Source: Pseudomonadota bacterium
GTDB lineage: Bacteria > Pseudomonadota > Alphaproteobacteria > Rhizobiales > JAKPQE01
DNA length: 62,220 nt
Direction of reading: 5' to 3'
Assembly (NCBI GenBank): GCA_029572955.1
Contig: JAKPQE010000039.1
Coordinates: 1 to 62,220 of the forward strand
Positions 54,450 to 61,299 of this stretch are shown piece after piece. The notes under the pieces are model-generated. The model did no database searches and was not told where the DNA came from. It saw nothing but the letters and a program-made list of their open reading frames with translations. Within the stretch, counting starts at the first letter, position 1. Each line of letters opens with the position of its first letter. Position numbers and translations under genes: made by a program.

Positions 54450-54729
54450 CTGGTCCGACGTCCCGGGATCAGGCTTTCGTTGAGTAGCGAAATCGCGACC
54501 GGGCGACAAGCCGAAACGCAGTCGGTTTCCCCGCCGATCGGCGCCGGGGCCGCGCGGCCGCGGCCGCCGGAACGCGGCATCGCCCGCCTCGGCGCGGCCG
54601 AACCGCAAAAGCCGTTCCCACTTTTCGGCAAAACGCATTATGTTGCGGCGCGCTTTTCCGGTTGGCAGGGATCCGCCCGCCGGACGCCGTCGCGGTCCGC
54701 CGCGCCAACACCAGTCGAGACCGAGCCGC

Positions 54730-56562
54730 GTGACGACCGAGACACTGCCAAAGACCGAACCGGCGCCGACGGCGCCCGACGATCCCTATCTGCTGAGCTA
54801 TCTGTCGACCAAGGGCGCGGCCGCCGGCTCCCGGCTGCGCTGGGGGCTGATGCGCCGCTTCGTCGGCGATTTCATCGTCAAGTACTGGCGGCGCTATGCG
54901 CTCGCCGCGGTGATGATGGCGCTCTATTCGGCGAGCGTCGTCGCGCTGCCCTGGCTGTTCGAGAACCTCGTCAACAAGGTCTTCGTCGACCGCGACGCCG
55001 CGGCGCTGCCGATGCTGATCGGGGCGATCGTGCTGATCTTCTCGGTGCGCGCGGTCTCCAGCTTCGGCCAGCGCTACCTGCTCGCCATGGCCAGCCTCGA
55101 CCTCACCGTCGACCTGCAGCGCCGCACCGGGCGCCACATCCTGACCCTCGACCTCGCCTTCTTCCAGAAGAACCCGGTCGGCCAGATCATCGCCCGCATC
55201 GCCGACGACGTCGCGGTGCTCGACCGCGTCGCCTCCAACATGGTGGTGACGCTGGTGCGCGACATCGCCACCATGATCGGCCTCGTCATCTATGTCGCCT
55301 GGACCAACCCGGTCTGGTTCGGCCTCGCGCTGACCGCCGGCCCGGCGATCGCGGTGCCCGCCATCGTCGCCAATCGCAAGCTGCGCCGCCTCGCCCACCG
55401 CATGCGCGAGAACTGGGGCGAGACGCTGACCTCCTACGAGGAGTGCTTCCACGGCATCCGCGGCATCAAGGCCGAGCACAACGAGCCGCTCGAGGAAAAG
55501 CGCCTCGACCGCGTCATCGACCAGCGCTGGCGCGTCGGCATGAAGGCGGCACGCACCGGCGCGCTGATGACGCCGGTCGTCGACGTCGTCACCTGCATCG
55601 CCCTCGTCGGCGTCATCCTCGTCGGCGGCCGCGAGGTCATCGACGGCGAGGTGCAGGCCGGCACGCTGATGGCCTTCGTCGCCGCGCTGATGCTGCTCTA
55701 CGAGCCGCTGAAGCGCATCGTCCAGCTCAACGCCCTCATCCAGATGTGCGTCGCCTCGATCCAACGCATCTACGAGGTGCTGGAAATGCGCCCGCGCATC
55801 CTCGACCGGCCCGACGCCCGCCCGCTCGCCGATCCCGGCGGCGAGATCCTTTTCGAGAACGTCTCGTTCTCCTACGACGACGGCCACAAGGTGCTCGACG
55901 GCTTCTCGGCCGTCGTGCCGAAGGGCTCGACCGTCGCCTTCGTCGGCTCGTCGGGCTCGGGCAAGACGACCCTCTTCAACCTCATCGCCCGGCTCTACGA
56001 GGTCGGCGACGGCGCCATCCGCATCGCCGGCGAGGACATCCGCGACATCACCATCTCGAGTCTGAGGTCGTCGATCGCCCTCGTCACCCAGGACGTGCTG
56101 CTGTTCGACGCCTCGATCCGCGACAACATCGCCTATGGCACGCCGGATGCGAGCCCGGCGGCGATCGCCGAGGCGGCGCGCCTCGCCGCCGTCGACGATT
56201 TCGTCGGCCGCCTGCCGGAAGGCTACGACTTCCGCGTCGGCCCGCGCGGCACGCGCCTTTCCGGCGGCCAGCGCCAGCGCGTCGCGATCGCCCGCGCCAT
56301 CCTGCGCGATGCCCCGCTGCTGCTCCTCGACGAGGCGACCTCGAGCCTCGACGTCGCCACCGAGGCCCGCGTCCACCAGAACGTCATGACACTGCGGCGC
56401 GGCCGCACGACCGCGATCATCGCCCACCGCCTGTCGACGGTCATGGGTGCCGACCGCATCTACTTCCTCGACCAGGGCCGCATCGTCGAGAGCGGCACCC
56501 ACGAGGAACTGATGTCCCGCGCCGGGCGCTATCGCTCCTACGTGATGGAGCAGGTGGAATAG
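54730..56562 (+). CDS. ABC exporter, fused permease and ATPase (MsbA-like)
   Basis: A 610-residue half-transporter. Six helices (about residues 55-325) precede the ATPase: Walker A GSSGSGKTTL, Q-loop VTQDVLLFD, signature LSGGQRQRVAIARAIL, Walker B LLLLDEAT and an H-loop in IAHRLS. Such proteins export lipid-linked sugars, lipid A, glucans or peptides. Its divergent GT61 neighbour suggests a glycoconjugate. The start is uncertain: the GTG at 54730 gives VTTETLPKTEPAP and a normal length, though the ribosome site is weak; longer frames upstream reach 54640. Confidence 0.92.
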   Translation: MTTETLPKTEPAPTAPDDPYLLSYLSTKGAAAGSRLRWGLMRRFVGDFIVKYWRRYALAAVMMALYSASVVALPWLFENLVNKVFVDRDAAALPMLIGAIVLIFSVRAVSSFGQRYLLAMASLDLTVDLQRRTGRHILTLDLAFFQKNPVGQIIARIADDVAVLDRVASNMVVTLVRDIATMIGLVIYVAWTNPVWFGLALTAGPAIAVPAIVANRKLRRLAHRMRENWGETLTSYEECFHGIRGIKAEHNEPLEEKRLDRVIDQRWRVGMKAARTGALMTPVVDVVTCIALVGVILVGGREVIDGEVQAGTLMAFVAALMLLYEPLKRIVQLNALIQMCVASIQRIYEVLEMRPRILDRPDARPLADPGGEILFENVSFSYDDGHKVLDGFSAVVPKGSTVAFVGSSGSGKTTLFNLIARLYEVGDGAIRIAGEDIRDITISSLRSSIALVTQDVLLFDASIRDNIAYGTPDASPAAIAEAARLAAVDDFVGRLPEGYDFRVGPRGTRLSGGQRQRVAIARAILRDAPLLLLDEATSSLDVATEARVHQNVMTLRRGRTTAIIAHRLSTVMGADRIYFLDQGRIVESGTHEELMSRAGRYRSYVMEQVE

Positions 56563-56597
56563 ACGAAAAGGGCAGGGAGGACTTACGGTAGCCGGGA

Positions 56598-57107
56598 TCA
56601 GAGGCCGCGCACGCGGATCGCCCGGGCGAGGTCCTCGAAGGCCTCGGCGACGCCCGCGCCGGTGAGGGCGCTGGTGCGCACGAAGAAATCCGGCGCGGCC
56701 GCGAACTCGGGATCCCGCTGTGCCGCCGGATCGACGAGGTCCATCTTGTTGAGCAGTGCGACGACCGGCCGGCCGGGCTTCGATTCGGCGAACTGCGCGA
56801 CGAGTTCGACCATCTTGGCGACCGAGTTCGGCCGCTGCACGTCGGCGACGATGAGGGCGCCCGCCGCCCCGCGCAGATAGACGGTCGAGAAGATCGACAG
56901 GCCGAAATCGCCGTCCGTGTCCCAGAGCACGAAGCGGATCGTCTCCTTGTGGCCTTCCCAGTCGTAGACGCAATCGTGCGTGTAGATGTCGACGCCGATC
57001 GTCGCCTTGTAGTCGGCATCGAAGGTGTCGAAGACGAAGCGGTTGGCGATCGAGGTTTTGCCGACGCCGATGTCGCCGAGGATCATGATCTTGCGGGCAA
57101 TCGTCAT
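56598..57107 (-). CDS. Ras-like small GTPase
   Basis: A 169-residue single-domain GTPase of the Ras/Rab/MglA superfamily. G1 is GDIGVGKTS at 11-19, the switch I threonine is Thr36 (YKATIGVDIYTHD), G3 is WDTDG with Asp63 and Gly66, G4 is NKMD at 120-123 and G5 is TSALTG at 145-150. The residue after the G3 glycine, Gln61 in Ras, is Asp67, so intrinsic hydrolysis is probably slow. No C-terminal prenylation cysteine (ends AIRVRGL). It is the last gene of a three-gene set, 6 bp after the roadblock/OmpA gene, and that protein is the obvious partner. Confidence 0.9.
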   Translation of the reverse strand: MTIARKIMILGDIGVGKTSIANRFVFDTFDADYKATIGVDIYTHDCVYDWEGHKETIRFVLWDTDGDFGLSIFSTVYLRGAAGALIVADVQRPNSVAKMVELVAQFAESKPGRPVVALLNKMDLVDPAAQRDPEFAAAPDFFVRTSALTGAGVAEAFEDLARAIRVRGL

Positions 57108-57113
57108 TCGGCG

Positions 57114-59030
57114 TCATTCCCCCTCGAAGGCGAGCTCGAAATCGACCCGCCGGTTGGCGCTCGTCGGCCCGGTCAGAGCCGATATCTCGGGCGAGTCGGG
57201 ACGCCCGATCGCGATCAGCTGCCCGGCCGGCACGCCGAGCGCGACGAGATCCTCGACGACCTGGGCGGCTCGATTGTCGGAGGCCGCGATGCTGGCCTCC
57301 CGGCTTCCCGTGCCGTCGGCGTGACCGACGACCCGAAGGCGCACGCCGGGCGCCGCCTTCAGGGCCTTGGCGATCGCGGCAAGATCGGTCGCAGCGATCG
57401 CTTTGTCCCGATAGACGATTCCGTCCGCGAAGAATATGGCTTTCGTCAAGATTTCGGCGTGCAGCCGGCCAACCGGCGTGGCGAGCCGCCCCTCGACTTC
57501 GGCGAGCGCGCGCGCGAGCCGCGCTTCGAGAGCGGCGATTCGGGCCAGCGCCTCGGCCTGTCCTTTCGCGGTCTCGCTCGCTCCCTGCTGCACCTCGTCG
57601 AAACGCAGAGCGATGTCGTCGGGGTCGACGACGGGGGCGGCGGCGACGCGCTCCTGCAGCGCCGACAGCCGGGCGTCGACGCCGGCGGCCCGGCGCGCCG
57701 TCTCCGAGGCGCCCTGCCGCAATTCCTCGAGCCGCACGGCGATGTCCTTCGGATCGACGACCGGCGCGGCGGCGACCCGTTCCTGCAGCACCGACAGTCG
57801 GGCATCGACGCCGGCGACCTGCCGCGCCGTGTCGCTGATCCGCGCCGTATCCACCACGACGAGTTCGGCCTCGACCTTGGCGTCGCCGGAAATGGCCCTG
57901 GTCCGCTCGATGATCACGTCGCGGGCCGGGCCGTTCGGCACGAGGCCGCGCAGATGGACGACATTGGCGTCCCAGTCGCGATTGGCGATCAGCGGGTAGC
58001 CTGCGAGTTCGGGGCTCGCCTCGATGACGGCGAGCTTGGCGTCGAAGGCCGCCTCGATGCGCGACTGCCAGACCTGGTAGCCGACGACGCCGGCAAAGGC
58101 GAGGGCGAGGGCGCCGAGGACGAAATAGGCGATCTTGGGCTGGCGCGAGGTCTCGATCTGCGACAGCTCGTCGAGGATCGCGTCGTGCAGCTCCTCGAGG
58201 GAGCGGTCGGCATCGTTCCGCTCGAGCGGGCCGGCGTCGCCGCCGCCGAGATCCTCGAGAAACGGCAGGAAGGCTTGATCGATCGCGTCCTCGATCTGCG
58301 GTGCGGTCGAGCCCTGGCCGATGGTCGCCAGCACGAAGCGCGGCGAGGCGCTGATCAGCGCCTTGGCGCCGCCGAGATCGAGCGACCGGAGGCCGCCGCT
58401 CTTGGCGTGCAGCGCCTCCTCGGCAAATCCGAGGATCGCCGAGAGCATGCCGCCGACGAGATCGAGGTTCTCGCCGCCCTCGGCGCCCTCCGCGACGCTC
58501 GGCCAGGCGCCGATCAGCGTGCCGCTCTGGTGGTCGAGAAGCAACATCTGCTGCGGCCGGAAGGCCGTCGCCTCGGCCAGCACCAGCTCGCCATAGGAGC
58601 GGCCGGTGAGGAGCGCCTTCAGCCGCAGCCGCCAGCGACCGAGCGACATGGCGGATTCGAGCCGGGCGTTGATGTCGGCGACGAGGCGCTGGAACGCCTT
58701 GGCGACCGCCGTCGTCACCAGCCGGCCGGTGATCGGATAGAGCGCCTCGACCATCAGGTCGCGCGACTGGGCGATCTCGTTGCGAATGCCGGCGACGACG
58801 AGCGGCGCGATCGCCCCGGCGAGGCGACGATGATCCTCGACGTCCGCCTGCTTGAGGGCGGTCGCCAGCGACTTCGCCATGGCGTGCTCGAACTTGTCGG
58901 GCGTGCCGTAGCGGTCCGATAGTGTGTTGACGTCCCGGTCCAGCCTTTCGAGGGTCTTCTGCTCGTCCGCGAACAGCAGACGCTTCAGTTCGTCGAAATG
59001 GCCGTCCTTCGGGTCAGTCTCGTGCAGCAT
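57114..59030 (-). CDS. Trans-envelope protein: roadblock-like domain, membrane helix, BON-like domain, OmpA domain
   Basis: A 638-residue protein. Residues 1-140 are helical. About 145-260 resemble a roadblock/LC7 domain (QQMLLLDHQSGTLIGAW, GGMLSAILGFAEEALHA, SLDLGGAKALISASPRFVLA). One membrane helix spans about 299-320. Residues 340-393 resemble a BON domain (VVHLRGLVPNGPARDVIIE). Two exact-length 43-residue repeats fill 401-486. The C-terminal OmpA domain (about 530-635) keeps the diaminopimelate-binding Asp572 and Arg587 and the final NRRVDFEL. The topology would tie a cytoplasmic GTPase-interaction domain to peptidoglycan. The roadblock call is by pattern, not search. It overlaps the upstream coiled-coil gene by 17 bp. 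Confidence 0.82.
   Translation of the reverse strand: MLHETDPKDGHFDELKRLLFADEQKTLERLDRDVNTLSDRYGTPDKFEHAMAKSLATALKQADVEDHRRLAGAIAPLVVAGIRNEIAQSRDLMVEALYPITGRLVTTAVAKAFQRLVADINARLESAMSLGRWRLRLKALLTGRSYGELVLAEATAFRPQQMLLLDHQSGTLIGAWPSVAEGAEGGENLDLVGGMLSAILGFAEEALHAKSGGLRSLDLGGAKALISASPRFVLATIGQGSTAPQIEDAIDQAFLPFLEDLGGGDAGPLERNDADRSLEELHDAILDELSQIETSRQPKIAYFVLGALALAFAGVVGYQVWQSRIEAAFDAKLAVIEASPELAGYPLIANRDWDANVVHLRGLVPNGPARDVIIERTRAISGDAKVEAELVVVDTARISDTARQVAGVDARLSVLQERVAAAPVVDPKDIAVRLEELRQGASETARRAAGVDARLSALQERVAAAPVVDPDDIALRFDEVQQGASETAKGQAEALARIAALEARLARALAEVEGRLATPVGRLHAEILTKAIFFADGIVYRDKAIAATDLAAIAKALKAAPGVRLRVVGHADGTGSREASIAASDNRAAQVVEDLVALGVPAGQLIAIGRPDSPEISALTGPTSANRRVDFELAFEGE
57573..57701 (-). 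repeat. Tandem repeat copy 2 (129 bp, 43 codons) in the OmpA-like gene
   Basis: Encodes residues 444-486, TARRAAGVDARLSALQERVA and onward to QQGASE. It directly follows copy 1 with no spacer; about 33 of 43 residues are identical between the copies. Confidence 0.85.
57702..57830 (-). repeat. Tandem repeat copy 1 (129 bp, 43 codons) in the OmpA-like gene
   Basis: Encodes residues 401-443, TARQVAGVDARLSVLQERVA and onward to RQGASE, in the periplasmic stalk between the BON-like and OmpA domains. Both copies share AAPVVDP. Exact 129-bp length suggests a recent in-frame duplication. Confidence 0.85.
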
Positions 59031-59418
59031 CGTCGGACGCCTGGCCGGCGCCGAGCGCCGTGATCTGCCGGCCGACCTCCTCGATGGCGGCGCCGACCGA
59101 CCTGAGGGCGCTGGCCTGGTCGGCCTTCGTGCTCTGGCTGAGCTCGTCGATGCGCCGGTCGATGCCGTCGAGCCGCTCGATCAGGCGCAGTTCCATCGCG
59201 CGCATCGCGCCGTCGAGGGTGGCGATGCGGTTGTCGTTGGTCCGCTGCGCGTCGCCGAACAGGAGTTCGCGCACCTGGTCGATGGGATTGCCGCGAAGGG
59301 CTGCCTGCGACACGGCCTTGAGGGTGTCGTCGGCCGCCTCCGGTCGGTCCTGGTGTTTCGGTTCGGCGGGGTTCGGCTGTCCGCCTCCGTTCATCGAACG
59401 GACATTGTCGTCGGCCAT
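59014..59418 (-). CDS. Small soluble coiled-coil protein of the GTPase/OmpA set
   Basis: A 134-residue acidic protein. The first 40 residues are polar and likely disordered. Residues about 45-125 are predicted coiled coil (ATLDGAMRAMELRLIERLDG and IDRRIDELSQSTKADQ). It carries ELLFGDAQRT at 51-60, almost the same as RLLFADEQKT at residues 17-26 of the next gene's product, so both may dock to one surface. Its 3' end overlaps that gene by 17 bp. First gene of the set, preceded by GGGAG. No known family recognised. Confidence 0.75.
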   Translation of the reverse strand: MADDNVRSMNGGGQPNPAEPKHQDRPEAADDTLKAVSQAALRGNPIDQVRELLFGDAQRTNDNRIATLDGAMRAMELRLIERLDGIDRRIDELSQSTKADQASALRSVGAAIEEVGRQITALGAGQASDDAARD

Positions 59419-59609
59419 GGTGATACGCTCCCGGCTACTCTGGCATTAATGATTGAGTAAGGTTCTACCAAATTTGCCGGGACGGCGGAACAGGCCGGAA
59501 ACATTGCGTTTTGTTAACGTTGACGGCGCTGCCGGAAAGCCGGCCGCCGCCGTGGCGCGCGACGGCCGGGCAATGCCCCGGCGATGCCGGCCCGCCTCCG
59601 GAAAGGGGC

Positions 59610-60056
59610 TCAGACGAAGCAGACCGCTTCGTCGCCGTCCGTCTTTCCCTCGCCGGCCGCGATCGCGTCGCGCATCCCGATGTCGTCTTTGAGGATATGG
59701 TCGACGAGCCAGGTCCGCAGCACGTTGGTCGTTGCCTGGACGAGGCCGGGCAACTCGGCGATCGGCGCGTATTCGAGCTTGTCGACGATCTGGTCGAGGC
59801 GCTGGTTGAGCCGCCGGTGCTCGTCGGCATGCTCGGCGCGCGGCTCGAAGCCGATCGACTTCTGGAAATGCTCCTCGCGCTGGCAGTGGCGGCGCATGTG
59901 CAGGCGCAGCGCATCGATCACCTCGATCGCCCGCTCCCGCGTCATCTCGTGCCTCTTCATGCGGATGAAATCGTTGGCGATGAAGATCGCGAGGCGGTGG
60001 TCGTCGTCGATGACGCCGTTGTCGATCGCCAGCTTGTCGTTCCAGTGGATCTCCAT
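59610..60056 (-). CDS. Bacteriohemerythrin
   Basis: A 148-residue single-domain hemerythrin. All di-iron ligands are in place: His20 (IDDDHR), His57 and Glu61 (HCQREEHF), His76 and His80 (EHADEHRRL), and His120 with Asp125 (HILKDD). The domain opens IHWNDKLAIDNGVIDDDH. It would bind oxygen reversibly, as a store, sensor or carrier to oxidases; a role with the nearby microaerobic respiration genes is possible but not shown. A 9-bp perfect inverted repeat lies about 100 bp upstream. Confidence 0.93.
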   Translation of the reverse strand: MEIHWNDKLAIDNGVIDDDHRLAIFIANDFIRMKRHEMTRERAIEVIDALRLHMRRHCQREEHFQKSIGFEPRAEHADEHRRLNQRLDQIVDKLEYAPIAELPGLVQATTNVLRTWLVDHILKDDIGMRDAIAAGEGKTDGDEAVCFV

Positions 60057-60153
60057 GACGCCGCCCTTCCTGTCCGCCTCTCTTTCTCGGAGACATGGAA
60101 AAAGGTGTCAGTCGAATCTGAACCTGGCGTTAAGAAATCAAAGCATTACGCCT

Positions 60154-60176
60154 CCGATCAAACAGTATTTGATCGG
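60154..60176. promoter_or_regulatory. Perfect 9-bp inverted repeat upstream of the hemerythrin gene
   Basis: CCGATCAAA (60154-60162) and TTTGATCGG (60168-60176) flank CAGTA. It lies between the stop of the gene at 60207 and the start of the hemerythrin gene. There is no T-run on the minus strand, so an operator is at least as likely as a terminator. Confidence 0.5.
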
Positions 60177-60206
60177 TTAATTGTATTGCCGGCGAAACAG
60201 ATTGTC

Positions 60207-60560
60207 TCAGTCGAGCGGTTTTTGCTGCGAGCTGGCACAAAACACCCGCTCTTTTTCCGTCTCGGACGGGGTGCAACCATCGGTCCCGACCGGCGCGGCG
60301 GCAAATCCGTCCGGCGTGACCACGACGCGATAGTCGTAGCGCGGCGCGTCCTTCGGGGCGTTGCGATCGTATTTCTCGACCTTGATGTCGCTCGGCGCGC
60401 AGCGGCTGTCGACGATCGTGTAGCCGGCCTTCACGAGGATCGGACTGATCTGGGCAACGCGCGCCGTGCAGGCCTCGACGCTGTCGGATTCGCCGAAGCT
60501 GACATGGGTCGCGCCATCGGCGGCAAGGGTCAGCAGCAGCATCACGATCGTGGCGGACAT
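60207..60560 (-). CDS. Small secreted protein of unknown function
   Basis: A 117-residue protein starting MSATIVMLLLTLAADGATHV, a signal peptide with cleavage probably after the second or third alanine. The mature part has three or four cysteines (EACTARVAQ, SRCAPSDIK, DGCTPSET, VFCASS) that could form disulfides. I do not recognise the family. The start at 60560 follows GAGAGG; codons upstream are not conserved-looking. It lies 87 bp after the ArsR gene on the same strand. Confidence 0.7.
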   Translation of the reverse strand: MSATIVMLLLTLAADGATHVSFGESDSVEACTARVAQISPILVKAGYTIVDSRCAPSDIKVEKYDRNAPKDAPRYDYRVVVTPDGFAAAPVGTDGCTPSETEKERVFCASSQQKPLD

Positions 60561-60647
60561 GGGTGGGCCTCTCGAGCTGTTTCGGGACGGCGCGACCATC
60601 ACGCCGCCGGATGCATTCCCACCCTGTACGAAAATCCGGCTCCCGGC

Positions 60648-61133
60648 TCAACCGGCGAGGTCGCGGCCGGCCGCCGCGCCGCGCCGGGACGCCGATTTCA
60701 TGGCGCAATCGTCCTGGTCGCAGCCGTCGTGGCAGAACATGCCGTGGACGAGGTCGAGCACGGCGCGGACCCGCGGGTTGGTGAGCGAGTAGATGACGTT
60801 CTTGCCGTCCCGGCGCGGCGTCACGATGCGCTCGGCCCGCAGCCGCGCGAGGTGCTGCGAGAGGGCCGACTGACGGATGCCGAGCAGGCGCTCCATCTCG
60901 CCGACGGTCCGTTCGCCCTCGGCCAGCACGGAGAGCACCTGCAGCCGGCCCTCGTTGCCGAAGACCTTGAGGAAGTCGCAGGCCTGCTGCGGGTCGGCGA
61001 CGAGCCCGCCGAGGCTGCGCCTGGCGCCGCGTGCCGTCGCCGGCGCGATGGTGCCGCGCCGCTCGGCCGCGACATCGAGGGCAATGTCGCCGCGCGAACG
61101 GGCGGTATCGGCGGTGGCGGTCGCGGTGGTCAT
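60648..61133 (-). CDS. ArsR-family regulator with Cys/His-rich C-terminus
   Basis: A 161-residue winged-helix repressor. After a 48-residue extension it has DFLKVFGNEGRLQVLSVLAE, LGIRQSALSQHLARLRAERI and RRDGKNVIYSLTNPRVRAVL. Cysteines sit at 52 (QACDFLK), 134, 138 and 143 (MFCHDGCDQDDC). One Cys before helix 2 and one after the wing suggests a thiol/persulfide sensor of BigR/SqrR type. The Cys-His-Asp tail could instead bind metal. A 20-bp inverted repeat lies upstream, as for an autoregulated repressor. The P-type ATPase gene precedes it on the same strand. Confidence 0.9.
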   Translation of the reverse strand: MTTATATADTARSRGDIALDVAAERRGTIAPATARGARRSLGGLVADPQQACDFLKVFGNEGRLQVLSVLAEGERTVGEMERLLGIRQSALSQHLARLRAERIVTPRRDGKNVIYSLTNPRVRAVLDLVHGMFCHDGCDQDDCAMKSASRRGAAAGRDLAG

Positions 61134-61244
61134 CGGGGCTGCTCCTCTTCGTCGTCCGGCGGCGGCGATGCCGTGCCGCGCGGGCGAAAATCATCCTCGC
61201 CGCTGGCGGGGTGCGAGATTCGCCGTCCCGGCCACCGCGGCGCT

Positions 61245-61264
61245 GTTGCAGTGCAAGATGCAAC
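61245..61264 (-). promoter_or_regulatory. Likely operator of the ArsR gene
   Basis: GTTGCA (61245-61250) and its exact complement TGCAAC (61259-61264) are separated by 8 bp (GTGCAAGA). It lies 112-131 bp upstream of the ArsR ATG. On the minus strand TTGCTA with CATCTT 17 bp later would place the repeat over the -10 region. Confidence 0.5.
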
Positions 61265-61299
61265 AAATGAGAATGACTAGCAATAGCGAAGTTCTTGCA

